A DNA stretch of 64,000 nucleotides. Source: CALHVX01 sp039198065. GTDB lineage: Bacteria; Pseudomonadota; Gammaproteobacteria; Pseudomonadales; Azotimanducaceae. Below the pieces are notes generated by a model. The model had not been told where the DNA came from. It ran no database searches and was given only the letters and a program-made list of their open reading frames with translations. A program made the position numbers and the translations under genes. Of this stretch, positions 35,403 through 43,871 are shown one piece after another. Each line of letters begins with the position of its first letter. Within the stretch, counting starts at the first letter, position 1. The stretch spans positions 248,001-312,000 of the forward strand of contig JBCCTU010000001.1 in NCBI GenBank assembly GCA_039198065.1, given 5' to 3'.

Positions 35403-36630
35403 GTCGTATCCCTCCACTAACAATCCAGCGATCGAGGTCGCCGGCCCCAACGAGTGTTTGATACTCGACGAACGCGCTGAATCCACGGGGTAGAACGAGC
35501 GCCGCGCCGACGCCTAAGTTGGCGTAGCTTTCGTCTCGCGCCGCACCGCGCAGGTTTAGGGTGTTGTTTCCCGCGTCCTCAAGGAAACGTACGCGGCTGG
35601 CTGCTGCGTCGGTGTCGAATTCGTGCAACGCCTCAAGGCGCAGCTGCGGAAGGACGACGAACCCCTTCCCGGAAAACGTGCCTGCGACCCGTAACCCGAG
35701 TGTGCCAGTGAGCGTGTCGTTTGAGGTGTCCTCGATCGCCAGGGCTAGCCCTGTACTCGCTGAGTCCCGCTCCTGGTAGCCATCGACGTCCACTTGGCTG
35801 GCGGTCAGAGCACCGTAGGGTTCGACGGTCCATGCGGATCGCTGCAGCGTGTAGCCGAGCGTCACGCCCAGCCAGCGTTCCGTACCGCTCGTGGACGCGC
35901 GGGCGTTGATCGCCGTAGTTTCGATGACGCGATTGCTTTCTTGGAAGATAGAGCGCCGTTCTATGTCGTAGTCGTCGCGACTGAGTCCAGCCGCTGCGTC
36001 AAGGAATACGCCGTTGTCGAATTGGGTGGTTGCAAAAACAACGCCGCCGATCGCGCTTCGATCGATGACCCCTGCGCTGCCTTGTGGTGCGAAGTTTCGG
36101 CCCGGTTGCTCGTTGACGAACCTGAGTTCGTGGTCCTCCCAGGTAACCCAGCCACCCAATTGGGTGCGATCGTTTAATCGGTAGTCGACGCCGACCTGGA
36201 GCGCGTGATTGTCTTGGTCGTAAGCGCGTTCGCGGTCGACGTCGACGGTGCGATCGAAGGATTCTTCACCGGCCCGAGCGTTGAGTATCAGGCTGAAGCG
36301 CCCGAGGCTCAGAGAATTGTCGTTGCCGAAGGCGCTACGGGTTTCGAAACCTTGATCGCGGGCATCGCTCGCGCGGGTCGCGTTGGCACTTCTCGCAGGA
36401 TTTGTTAATCCCAGTGTTTGGCTTGGATTCAAGGAAGATTCACTGTCGCCGGACAGATCTCCGAGGCCGCCGTTGGTTTCCGCACAGCGGGCAGCAAGCG
36501 CTCCTTCGGCGCTGGCACACACCGAGAAGAAGAAGTCTTGAAAACCGGGGTTCACCGCGTAGCTCGGCATGACAGAGCCAAGCAGCAGAAGTGAGGGCAG
36601 AGCGATTCGAATCGGAGCAAGCCTGGCCAT
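35392..36630 (-). CDS. Autotransporter-type outer-membrane beta-barrel protein
   Basis: The 412-residue product has a signal peptide (IRIALPSLLLLGSVMPSYA), a short region with two cysteines (FFFSVCASAEGALAARC) and a Ser/Asn/Thr-rich linker. From about residue 110 it forms an autotransporter-like barrel of alternating amphipathic strands (LQVGVDYRLNDRTQLGGWVTW, WLGVTLGYTLQRSAWTVEPYG) ending WIVSGGIRLEL. There is no long passenger. ATG 36630 follows CGAGGAATTC; a longer frame starts at 36696. It is the first gene of the operon with the DUF4384 lipoprotein and caspase, overlapping the former by 11 bases. Confidence 0.82.
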   Translation of the reverse strand: MARLAPIRIALPSLLLLGSVMPSYAVNPGFQDFFFSVCASAEGALAARCAETNGGLGDLSGDSESSLNPSQTLGLTNPARSANATRASDARDQGFETRSAFGNDNSLSLGRFSLILNARAGEESFDRTVDVDRERAYDQDNHALQVGVDYRLNDRTQLGGWVTWEDHELRFVNEQPGRNFAPQGSAGVIDRSAIGGVVFATTQFDNGVFLDAAAGLSRDDYDIERRSIFQESNRVIETTAINARASTSGTERWLGVTLGYTLQRSAWTVEPYGALTASQVDVDGYQERDSASTGLALAIEDTSNDTLTGTLGLRVAGTFSGKGFVVLPQLRLEALHEFDTDAAASRVRFLEDAGNNTLNLRGAARDESYANLGVGAALVLPRGFSAFVEYQTLVGAGDLDRWIVSGGIRLEL

Positions 36631-36742
36631 GAATTCCTCGAAGGTAGCTGAAAGCAATCCTGCGAGCGCCGCCACCGGCGGTACGCTCGAGCGCATGCCA
36701 GTGTCGGTTGCCGAGCCTTGCTGGCCTATCGCTTGTATTGGG

Positions 36743-36793
36743 GAGGCCCGGTAAGGGGGGGGGCGCTCAGAGAGGCCCGCTCAGGGAGGCCCG
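36743..36793. repeat. Nine-G homopolymer and GAGGCCCG direct repeats upstream of the barrel-caspase operon
   Basis: GAGGCCCG occurs at 36743-36750, 36772-36779 and 36786-36793. Between the first two is a run of nine G (36755-36763). The tract lies about 125 bases upstream of the barrel start codon, in its likely promoter region, and just downstream of the pyruvate kinase stop read-out. Homopolymers of this length can change length by replication slippage. Confidence 0.7.
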
Positions 36794-36814
36794 GTGAGGG
36801 AGGCTGAGAGCCGA

Positions 36815-38347
36815 TCAGTCGATGGTCACGACCTTCATCGTGTTGGTGCCGCCGGGGCGGCGCTCTTCGCGGAGATCGCCCTTGGCGAGGATCACTCGAT
36901 CGCCTGGGTGCACCAGGTTCTGTTCCTTGAGCCAGTCAAGAGCCTGGCGATTCATCGCCTCGTAGTCCTGTTCTCGAGGCGTGAACAGTACGGGTTCTAC
37001 GCCGCGATAGAGGGCCACGCGGGCGAGGGTTTTCGGATCCTCGATCATGGCGTAAATCGGGATGCGGCTGAGGTAGCGCGATAAGAGTTTCGGCGTGTTG
37101 CCGCTCGCGGAGAAGCAAACGACCGCAGCGACCCGGTCCAATCGGGCTGCCACGCTCATTACCGCCAGGGCGATGGCCTCGTCGACGGCTTCGCAGGGCG
37201 CATCACGCAGCCGCCCGGCGGGAAACTCGGCGCTCGCTTCGGCGCCTTCGATGACGCGCACCATGGCTTCCACGGTGGCGACCGGGTGATCGCCGACGGC
37301 CGTTTCGCCAGACAACATGACGGCGTCGGAGCCGTCCACGACCGCGTTGGCAACATCCAGAACCTCTGCCCGAGTCGGAACTGGATTGTTGATCATGGAC
37401 TCCATCATCTGGGTCGCCGTGATCGTTGCGCGGCCGAGGCGGCGGGCTTCGGCAAGCACGAACTTCTGCACCCCCATGAGTGCCGGGTAGTCGATTTCGA
37501 TGCCGAGATCTCCTCGGGCGACCATCACCGCATCGGAGGCGAGAATGAGATCGGTCAGCGTTCGCTCATCAGCCACAGCTTCGGCCCGCTCCAGCTTGGC
37601 GACCAGCCGACAGTCGAGGCCCGCCGCAGCGGCAAGCTCGCGCGCCTGTACCATGTCCTCAGCGCTGCGCGGGAACGACACCGCGAGAAAGTCAACGCCG
37701 AGCTCAGCGGCGAGGGTGATGTCGTCCCGATCTTTGGCAGTAAGCGCTGCCGCGGACAAACCACCGCCGCGCTTGTTGATGCCTTTACCGCCACCGAGGT
37801 TACCGCCGGTCAGGACCCGACACCGGGTGGCCGTGCCGTGGATCGACTCGACCTTCAGTTCAATGAGACCGTCGCCGAGGATGAGCACATCCCCTGATTC
37901 GAGGTCCTGGGCCAACGTTGCGTAGGTGGTGCCTACGGCTTCGGCTGTGCCAGCGTCTGCGGCGAGATCCGCGTCGATGGTGAACGCTTGTTCTGGTACC
38001 AGGGTGATATCACCAGCCTGAAACTGTCCGATGCGAATCTTGGGGCCCTGAAGGTCGCCGAGTAGCGCGACCATGCGTCCGCTGCTGCGACAGGCGGCCT
38101 TAACCGCTGCGACCCGGGTGCGGTGTTCGTCAGCCGTGCCGTGGGAGAAGTTGATACGGCACACGTTGACCCCGGCCTCAAGCAATTCCGGTAGGCAGCG
38201 ATCGGTAGCTGGCCCGAGGGTGGCGACGATCTTGGTACCGCGCACTGCGCCGCTCCCGCGGGTTCCGGCCGTCGTAAGTCCGGCCAGGGGCCAGAGTTGC
38301 CGCCGAGGTGGGCTGGGGGGTACGGGTGCGTCGCTGGGCTTGGACAT
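36815..38347 (-). CDS. pyk: Pyruvate kinase
   Basis: Last glycolytic enzyme, phosphoenolpyruvate plus ADP to pyruvate plus ATP. In 510 residues: KIVATLGPATD at the start of the barrel, VCRINFSHGTADEH, LLGDLQGPKIRIG, the B domain, the catalytic LVAKLERAEAV, MVARGDLGIEI and the signature ITATQMMESMINNPVPTRAEV. About 35 extra Pro/Gly-rich residues precede the usual N-terminus. The C-terminal allosteric domain has VCFSASGNTPKLLSRY. Start ATG 38347. Confidence 0.95.
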   Translation of the reverse strand: MSKPSDAPVPPSPPRRQLWPLAGLTTAGTRGSGAVRGTKIVATLGPATDRCLPELLEAGVNVCRINFSHGTADEHRTRVAAVKAACRSSGRMVALLGDLQGPKIRIGQFQAGDITLVPEQAFTIDADLAADAGTAEAVGTTYATLAQDLESGDVLILGDGLIELKVESIHGTATRCRVLTGGNLGGGKGINKRGGGLSAAALTAKDRDDITLAAELGVDFLAVSFPRSAEDMVQARELAAAAGLDCRLVAKLERAEAVADERTLTDLILASDAVMVARGDLGIEIDYPALMGVQKFVLAEARRLGRATITATQMMESMINNPVPTRAEVLDVANAVVDGSDAVMLSGETAVGDHPVATVEAMVRVIEGAEASAEFPAGRLRDAPCEAVDEAIALAVMSVAARLDRVAAVVCFSASGNTPKLLSRYLSRIPIYAMIEDPKTLARVALYRGVEPVLFTPREQDYEAMNRQALDWLKEQNLVHPGDRVILAKGDLREERRPGGTNTMKVVTID

Positions 38348-38684
38348 GTGCTGAAGATCCCGAGACCTTGGAGTTTCGGCGCGAAGTGTAGGGGATTGTT
38401 CGGCGGTGTTAGGCGTGCGTTTCGAACGCGGAGCTGGCGCTGCTTAGCTTATGCTGTGGCGCAGCAGAAAAGGGGCTATTTCGGTCAAACATGGTGCGAT
38501 GCAGCATGAGCTCGCCGTGAATTCGCACCGTTTTGGGGTCCAAGCTGGCCGCCATCAGGTCAGCGGCCACCTGCTCGCCGTGAAACGGCTGCTGGCCTGA
38601 ACGTTGCACCTTTCCCCGAACGACGCAGCGCCGTCCACGCAGTCGGCCCACCACGACGGACACAACGCAGGAGCACGAAGCACC
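38348..38684. other. Gap between pyk and acyltransferase genes
   Basis: About 340 bases separating divergent genes. An open minus-strand frame (38409-38750) and a short plus-strand frame cross it, but neither has a plausible start with ribosome binding site nor protein-like composition. AGGAG at 38669-38673 serves the acyltransferase. No hairpin, repeat or clear promoter was recognised. Confidence 0.5.
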
Positions 38685-39605
38685 ATGGGTATCCCAGCAC
38701 CCTCGCCGAAGAAATCGCCGGTCGACCCGGATACGCCGGCGGCGGTTCACCCCGCTGCTTCACCACGGAAACCGGCAGCCTCGACCAGTCGGCCGCAGAG
38801 CAAGCAGCCGAAGCTCTACGAAACCGATCGCAGCCGCTATGTGGGTCCGCAGCGCTGGCAGACGCACTGGTGGGCCCGGCAGATTCGCGCCCTGTGGCGC
38901 CGCCGAGCCTATACGCGTTGGGTGCACGAGGCCTGCACCGAGCTCCACATTCGGGGTGACAAGCACCTCGACGCGGTTCAGGGCCCGTGCATACTCATTG
39001 CCAATCATCAAAGCCATCTCGACACGCTGGTCACCTACGAGTCCTTGCCGGCGCGCATCCGCCGGCGGTTGTTTTTCGGCGCTGCGCAAGATCGCTGGTT
39101 TCTTAAAGGTCAGAAGAAGACGGTGCTCAAGCCCTGGTATCAGTCCTTGATCCTCGGCAACTTCCCGATCCTCCGAGGTGGCGGATCTGAGGCGTTGTCC
39201 TACGCGGGCGAGCTTCTGAGCAAAGGCGAGCACGTGTTTCTCTTTCCCGAAGGCACGCGCGCTCAGGGGCAGTTCTTGGGTCAGTTCAAGCACGGCGTGG
39301 CGCTGCTTGCGCTGCGGTGCAACGTGCCGGTGCTGCCGATTTACCTGCATGGGCTGAAGGCCCTGCGTCCTAAGGGTTCACAGGGCGTCGTGCCAGGACC
39401 CGCCACGGTCGAGTTTCTCGCGCCGGTGCGGTTCCCGCAGGGCATGGACGTTGGCGCCGCGACGCGAATCCTCGAGGACCGCATGAACGCGGCCCACGTG
39501 CGCTATAGCCGCGATGCCGATAGCCGTCTTGCCAACCCTGCCGGCGCGGATGATGCAGCGGCCGACGGTGCGGTAGCTGAGGGCAACTCGAGCAGGGCTG
39601 CCTGA
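38685..39605 (+). CDS. 1-acyl-sn-glycerol-3-phosphate acyltransferase-like (PlsC family)
   Basis: Membrane-associated acyltransferase for phospholipid or related lipid synthesis. In 306 residues the four PlsC blocks are present: IANHQSHLDTLVTY (catalytic HxxxxD), the KGQKKTVLKPWYQSLILGNF region, FLFPEGTRAQGQ and VPVLPIYLHGL. An N-terminal Pro/Ser/Ala-rich extension of about 50 residues and an acidic Ala-rich tail are unusual. ATG 38685 was preferred to a TTG at 38604. Convergent with the TonB receptor. Confidence 0.87.
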   Translation: MGIPAPSPKKSPVDPDTPAAVHPAASPRKPAASTSRPQSKQPKLYETDRSRYVGPQRWQTHWWARQIRALWRRRAYTRWVHEACTELHIRGDKHLDAVQGPCILIANHQSHLDTLVTYESLPARIRRRLFFGAAQDRWFLKGQKKTVLKPWYQSLILGNFPILRGGGSEALSYAGELLSKGEHVFLFPEGTRAQGQFLGQFKHGVALLALRCNVPVLPIYLHGLKALRPKGSQGVVPGPATVEFLAPVRFPQGMDVGAATRILEDRMNAAHVRYSRDADSRLANPAGADDAAADGAVAEGNSSRAA

Positions 39606-39622
39606 ACCCCGGGAATCCTCCG

Positions 39623-41758
39623 CTAGATGTCGACGGACAGCGTCACGCCAACGCGGCGCGGCTCACCGAGCTGAGTGTAAGCCTGGGCCGGGTCGTAGCC
39701 GGTGCGCGGATCGTTCGGGAAGAAGAAACCGCGGACAACCACCGTTTCGTCTGTAAGATTGCGTCCCCAGACGCGGACGCGCCAGCGGTCCGCCGCATAG
39801 CCCGCGCTTAGGTTAATCAACTCGTACGCCGGGGCCCGTACGCTGTGGCTGTCGGAGGTAAAGAAGCTGTCTTTTCCTTCGAGCTCTGCCCGTAGGAACC
39901 ATCCCCGGGCTGGGAAAAACTCGACACCGGCAAAGAAGGTATAGCCGGGTGCCTGAGATTGCTCCCTGCCGTCAAGGTCGTCTCCGGCTCCATTGATATA
40001 GTCCTCGAGCTCCGTATCCAACAATCCGAGCGACGCGAACACTTCTAGTCGCTCGTTGACGCGGTAGTCGAGCTCGATCTCCGTGCCGATGTTGCGTCCG
40101 TCGGCGGCGTTGTCGATGTAGTCAATGAACTCGGAACTGCCGTTGTCGCGCAGCCGGGTGATCGACGTGTTGACCTGAATGTCCGGTCGAATCATCCAGA
40201 ACAGGCTGGCGCGAAGCCCCAGACGGTCATCGAGAAAGCGGCCTTTCAAGCCCGCTTCGATATTCCAAAGCGCTTCGGGATCGAACTGCCGCAGGTCGGC
40301 GTCGAGCGTGCCGTCGGTGTTGAAGCCACCGGCTTTGTAGCCGCGGGTCACGGCGCCGTAGAGCAGCGCGCCGTTGGCAAGATCGCGTTCGACGACAAGC
40401 CGCCCGCCCCAGAGGTCATCTACGGGATCAAAACGGACAAACGCCGAGTCCACATAGTCGGCTCGGTGTTGCTCAAGGCGCAGCCCGGCGCGCACGCGGG
40501 TTCGGTCACCCAGGTAACTCACGACCTCGCCATAGGCCGCGATGCGGTCGATCTCGAAGCGGCTGTCAAAGGGGCCGGCGAAGGTGTAGGTCCGGTCGAG
40601 TTCGGTCTCCTGCGTGAGGTAATACAGCCCAGCAACCCAGTCGACATCGAGACCCCCGAGCTGCAGCGGTTGATCAGACAGTAACCGCAGATCAAGGGTT
40701 AGGTTGCGACGTTCCCGTTCGTACAGATCAGTCGAGCTGTACTCGAAGGGATGAAAGCCGACGAAGGTCCAGTCCTCGTCGTAGCCGTAGCGGTTATCAG
40801 AGCGGAGTGCGCCGAAGGTGGCCTCCAGGCGTTGGTTGCCAAAGCTTTGCGACCGGTACGCGAGGCTGAGGTAGGTGGTTTCTTGCTGATCACGACCGGG
40901 TTCGTCGGAACGTGTGTTGCGGTCATTTTCCAGGGAGAACGCATCGTAGCCGTTGTCTATGTCGATGTGGCCCAGGTGCAGATCCAGCTCACCGGCTGCC
41001 TCAAGGTCAAAAAACAGGCTCCCGCGCAGCGTCAGTTCATCGTGGCGATCGGTGTCGTCGCGGCCGAGAAACCGGTTGTCGATGAAGCCGTCGTCTTCGT
41101 ACTGTCGGGTCACGAAGCGCGCGCGCGTGCGGGAGCCAAGGGCACCACCGGTCACGACGCCGATGCCGCGGGCGTTGTAGTCGCCGGCGTCGAGATCGAT
41201 CCGCGTGCGCCACTCAGGCTCGGGTCGTTCGCTGCGCATAACGATCAAACCGGCCAGCGCGTTAGCACCGTAGAGCGTGCCCTGGGGCCCGCGCAGCACT
41301 TCCACCTGGTCGATGCCGTAGAGGCTTGCCGCGGTCCCGATCCCGCTCAGGTCGACGCCGTCCACGAGAACGCCAACGGAAGCGTTGAGGGGCTCGACGA
41401 ATTGCCCACGCTCACCGATACCCCGTATCTGGACAAAGCGTGCCCGGGAACCGCCACTGGCCAGATTGAGGTTGGGTACCCAGCCGAGGACTTCTTCAAG
41501 GTGGTTGGTCAGTGTCTGGCGTGCATCCCCGGGGCGAATGACACTGACGCTATTCGGTGTCGCATAAAGTACTGGTGCGCCGAACTCGGCGGTGACGACG
41601 AGCTCTTCGATGAAGTCGTCGTTACCGCGAGGTTCGGCTGCCGCGGCGGTGACGCTTAAGGCGCTCGCGAGGATCATGCCTGCGACCTGCGCACCCCCAC
41701 ATAGGCGAACTGCGGGGTTCGGGTAACTTGGGTAGTGGTTGGGTGCTGCGGTGCTCAC
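39623..41758 (-). CDS. TonB-dependent receptor under TPP riboswitch control (putative thiamine or thiamine-precursor uptake)
   Basis: Outer-membrane transporter of 711 residues: signal segment (GMILASALSVTAAAAEP), TonB-box-like EELVVTAEFG, plug (IRGIGERGQFVEPL, VEVLRGPQGTLYGANALAG) and a barrel ending VGVTLSVDI. The GTG start at 41758 has GGAGA at about 7 bases. A TPP riboswitch lies 120 bases upstream in the leader, so the substrate is most likely thiamine or one of its precursors. No dedicated ABC transporter or salvage enzyme is next to it. Confidence 0.88.
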   Translation of the reverse strand: MSTAAPNHYPSYPNPAVRLCGGAQVAGMILASALSVTAAAAEPRGNDDFIEELVVTAEFGAPVLYATPNSVSVIRPGDARQTLTNHLEEVLGWVPNLNLASGGSRARFVQIRGIGERGQFVEPLNASVGVLVDGVDLSGIGTAASLYGIDQVEVLRGPQGTLYGANALAGLIVMRSERPEPEWRTRIDLDAGDYNARGIGVVTGGALGSRTRARFVTRQYEDDGFIDNRFLGRDDTDRHDELTLRGSLFFDLEAAGELDLHLGHIDIDNGYDAFSLENDRNTRSDEPGRDQQETTYLSLAYRSQSFGNQRLEATFGALRSDNRYGYDEDWTFVGFHPFEYSSTDLYERERRNLTLDLRLLSDQPLQLGGLDVDWVAGLYYLTQETELDRTYTFAGPFDSRFEIDRIAAYGEVVSYLGDRTRVRAGLRLEQHRADYVDSAFVRFDPVDDLWGGRLVVERDLANGALLYGAVTRGYKAGGFNTDGTLDADLRQFDPEALWNIEAGLKGRFLDDRLGLRASLFWMIRPDIQVNTSITRLRDNGSSEFIDYIDNAADGRNIGTEIELDYRVNERLEVFASLGLLDTELEDYINGAGDDLDGREQSQAPGYTFFAGVEFFPARGWFLRAELEGKDSFFTSDSHSVRAPAYELINLSAGYAADRWRVRVWGRNLTDETVVVRGFFFPNDPRTGYDPAQAYTQLGEPRRVGVTLSVDI

Positions 41759-41880
41759 GGCTGTCTCCGGCTAGTCGTCGGCCTGACCGTGAAAGAGAGC
41801 GTTGCGCATACAGATGCGTGTGGCGCCTACCCCGGGATGAGCCGATGGTCGCGGCCGCCGAGCGCAAAAGCCTGCCTCTC

Positions 41881-41964
41881 TGCCTATCCCTACGCCGGTA
41901 CTAACCGGGTCAGGTTCAAAGGGTCCATCAACGCGATGTCTCAGGTCAGACCACCCCTTAGGCA
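41881..41964 (-). promoter_or_regulatory. TPP (THI-box) riboswitch
   Basis: Reading the minus strand, TGCCTA (from 41964) and TAGGCA (ending 41881) form the closing P1 stem. Inside are the conserved pieces in order: AAGGGGTG, CTGAGA, ACCCTTTGAACCTGA, CCGGTTAGTACCGG and GCGTAGGGA. All consensus blocks of the thiamine-pyrophosphate aptamer are intact. It controls the TonB receptor whose start codon is 123 bases downstream, by termination or by blocking translation; the expression platform was not resolved. Confidence 0.95.
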
Positions 41965-42008
41965 CGCCAGAGTGTGCGTACCCGCGATGGCGGATGCAAC
42001 CCGTAGGC

Positions 42009-42044
42009 CCCAGTGCTGTGCCCAGTGCTGTGCCCAGTGCTGTG
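42009..42044. repeat. Three tandem copies of a 12-bp unit
   Basis: CCCAGTGCTGTG occurs three times without a gap between the riboswitch and the SDR gene. It lies about 45 bases upstream of the riboswitch 5' end and 65 bases upstream of the divergent SDR start, so it sits in the shared promoter region. Exact identity suggests recent slippage. Confidence 0.9.
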
Positions 42045-42108
42045 CCATCGTGGTTGCAGACGGTCTGGCGTAGACTGATCGCCTCGACACAATCAGGGGA
42101 GAGGCGAG

Positions 42109-42792
42109 ATGGCGACCGTACTCATTACCGGCGCGAACCGGGGTATCGGCCTGCAAATGGCGAAACAGTACGCCGAGCGCGGCGACACGGTGATTGCCTG
42201 CTGCCGCGCGCCAGATCAGGCGGCGGAGCTGAATGGACTGACTGGCGTTGAGCTTGAAGCCGTCGAAGTGGGCAGCGACGACTCCGTAGCAGCACTTAAG
42301 GCGCGATTAGGTGACCGGCCCATCGATGTGTTGATCAACAACGCCGGCATGGCAGGCCCTGCCCCGGCGATGCAGAGCGCCGATGCTATGGATACAGCGG
42401 GTTGGGCGGAGACATTTAATGTAAATACCATGGCACCGCTGCGCGTAGTGCAGGCCTTGCGCCCGAACTTGGCCGCGGCGGGGTCGGCCAAGGCCGTTAC
42501 GATCACCAGCCAGATGGGCGCACTGTCGCTGGACATGCCCGTCATGTACGCGTACTGCTCATCGAAGGCAGCGGTCAACAAGGTTATGCGGATGTATGCG
42601 AGCGACGCGGCTAAAGACAACATCGCCGTGCAGCTGATTCACCCGGGTTGGGTCAAAACGGACATGGGTGGCGAGCAGGCAGCGATCGAACCGGAAGACA
42701 GCGCCGCCGGCATTCTCAAGGTCATCGACGACCTGAGCATGGACACCACGGCGTCGTTCAAGCAGTGGAATGGCGAAGACCACGGCTGGTAG
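42109..42792 (+). CDS. Short-chain dehydrogenase/reductase (SDR)
   Basis: NAD(P)-dependent oxidoreductase of 227 residues with the Rossmann motif TGANRGIG at the N-terminus, NNAG at about 76-79, the catalytic Ser in ITSQMGALS and the catalytic YxxxK in YCSSKAAVNK. IHPGWVKTDMGG near the end is typical of the classical C-factor/carbonyl-reductase type. ATG 42109 follows GGGGAGAGGCGAG. The substrate cannot be predicted. Confidence 0.9.
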   Translation: MATVLITGANRGIGLQMAKQYAERGDTVIACCRAPDQAAELNGLTGVELEAVEVGSDDSVAALKARLGDRPIDVLINNAGMAGPAPAMQSADAMDTAGWAETFNVNTMAPLRVVQALRPNLAAAGSAKAVTITSQMGALSLDMPVMYAYCSSKAAVNKVMRMYASDAAKDNIAVQLIHPGWVKTDMGGEQAAIEPEDSAAGILKVIDDLSMDTTASFKQWNGEDHGW

Positions 42793-42812
42793 CCGCGGTC
42801 TCTGGCCGTTGC

Positions 42813-42836
42813 ACCGGCAGCCGTAGCGCTGCCGGT
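42813..42836. terminator. Hairpin between convergent SDR and methyltransferase genes
   Basis: ACCGGCAG and CTGCCGGT form a perfect 8-bp stem around CCGTAGCG, centrally placed in the 61-base space between two convergent stops. There is no T-run, so it may act as a weak bidirectional or Rho-assisted terminator. Confidence 0.4.
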
Positions 42837-42853
42837 ACCTTAAGGCTTGCTCG

Positions 42854-43639
42854 CTACTTCTCGAAGACGAGCGTCCAGCGGTCCGTGTTCCCGGTAACGG
42901 TCTTGCGGCCGACCTCGTAGCGGAGCTCGTCGTCCGGGCGGTAATGAAGTGGGCTGTAGCCTACGAAGGTAAAGCCCGCGGCCTGGGCTTCCTGAATGAC
43001 GAGGACCGGGTCGAGGCGGCGTCCGGTCTCATCGTTGTCGGGCATCATGTGGCGCTGCGTGTGGTCGATTGCGCCGAACTTACCGCCTTTCTTCAGCGCT
43101 TTGTACGACGCTTTGTAGAGCTCCATGCGGCCTTCCGGGGTGAAGTTGTGGAGGTTCCGGAAGGTCAGCACCAGATCGGCGTTGCGCGCGTCGAAGCTCG
43201 TTGGCTTGACGTCGAGATTCCGGGACGGAGCCACCGTGAGGTCGGCGGAGATATCCACCATTTTGATTTTGTCTTTGCCGTCCAGCTCGCCCACACGAGC
43301 CAGATCTGCGCCGAAGCCATAGGCCTTGCCGATGCCGCCAACGACGATGAGTTCGCCTTTGTCGGCCAATACCGGCGCGAGGATTTTCGTATACCAACCC
43401 CCACCGCCGGGGAACATCTCAACGACCTTCTGATTGTCATCAAAGCCAAAGAACTCGAGCGTCTGCTTCGGGCGCCGGTTGCGGTCCCGGGCCTTGTCGG
43501 CGTCGGAGCGTTGGTCGCTGGCAATGGCAGCGTCAAGGGCCGCAGCCGTGGTCTGGTCGAGCTCAGCCGCCACCGGTGCGGCGACGGCAGCGGTCAGCGC
43601 AAAGGCCAGGAGTGAGGTTTGGAAGGCCGGTTTCTTCAT
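42854..43639 (-). CDS. Exported class I SAM-methyltransferase-like protein
   Basis: The 261 residues start with a clear signal peptide (FQTSLLAFALTAAVAAPVAA, cleavage before ELDQTT). A methyltransferase-like Rossmann domain follows: KVVEMFPGGGGWYTKILAPVL, DLVLTFRNLHNF, LKKGGKFGAIDHTQR. Similar proteins (COG4798 type) are known in proteobacteria, with unexplained periplasmic location since SAM is cytoplasmic. ATG 43639 follows AGGA; a longer frame to 43762 is unlikely. Function unknown. Confidence 0.82.
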   Translation of the reverse strand: MKKPAFQTSLLAFALTAAVAAPVAAELDQTTAAALDAAIASDQRSDADKARDRNRRPKQTLEFFGFDDNQKVVEMFPGGGGWYTKILAPVLADKGELIVVGGIGKAYGFGADLARVGELDGKDKIKMVDISADLTVAPSRNLDVKPTSFDARNADLVLTFRNLHNFTPEGRMELYKASYKALKKGGKFGAIDHTQRHMMPDNDETGRRLDPVLVIQEAQAAGFTFVGYSPLHYRPDDELRYEVGRKTVTGNTDRWTLVFEK

Positions 43640-43778
43640 GGTCGATATCCTGTTCGAAGGTTCAGAGGATTTCGCATCAGCGAGCGGGCGAAGCTTACCT
43701 GACTGTTCTGGTGCGAGCGTTACATTTTGCCGGTCCTGTCCGACGCCTCTCTTTTTGGGCACAGGGTTAAGGCACCGT

Positions 43779-43814
43779 GTTAACGGCTAGGGAAGAGAGC
43801 CGCGTGCCGTCAAC
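43779..43814. promoter_or_regulatory. Near-perfect inverted repeat in the methyltransferase/HAD divergent promoter region
   Basis: GTTAACGGC (43779-43787) and GCCGTCAAC (43806-43814) are inverted copies with one mismatch, separated by 18 bases that include a further CGGCT/AGCCG pair. It lies 58 bases before the HAD start and 139 before the methyltransferase start. The arrangement suits a dimeric regulator, but no regulator gene is adjacent. Confidence 0.3.
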
Positions 43815-43871
43815 GACGGGTGATTGTCATCGGTACAACTAAACTTCTGTTTTCGCCGCCTCCAGAACGCC

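Noticed and set aside
38409..38750. Minus-strand 113-residue frame between pyk and the acyltransferase
   Set aside because: It overlaps the acyltransferase start, has no ribosome binding site and is Arg/Cys-rich in its first half.
40751..41659. 302-residue plus-strand frame antisense to the TonB receptor
   Set aside because: The receptor has plug and barrel motifs over the same bases, and the opposite frame shows no motifs.
42944..43615. 223-residue plus-strand frame antisense to the exported methyltransferase
   Set aside because: Shadow frame; the minus-strand protein has a signal peptide and SAM-loop motif.
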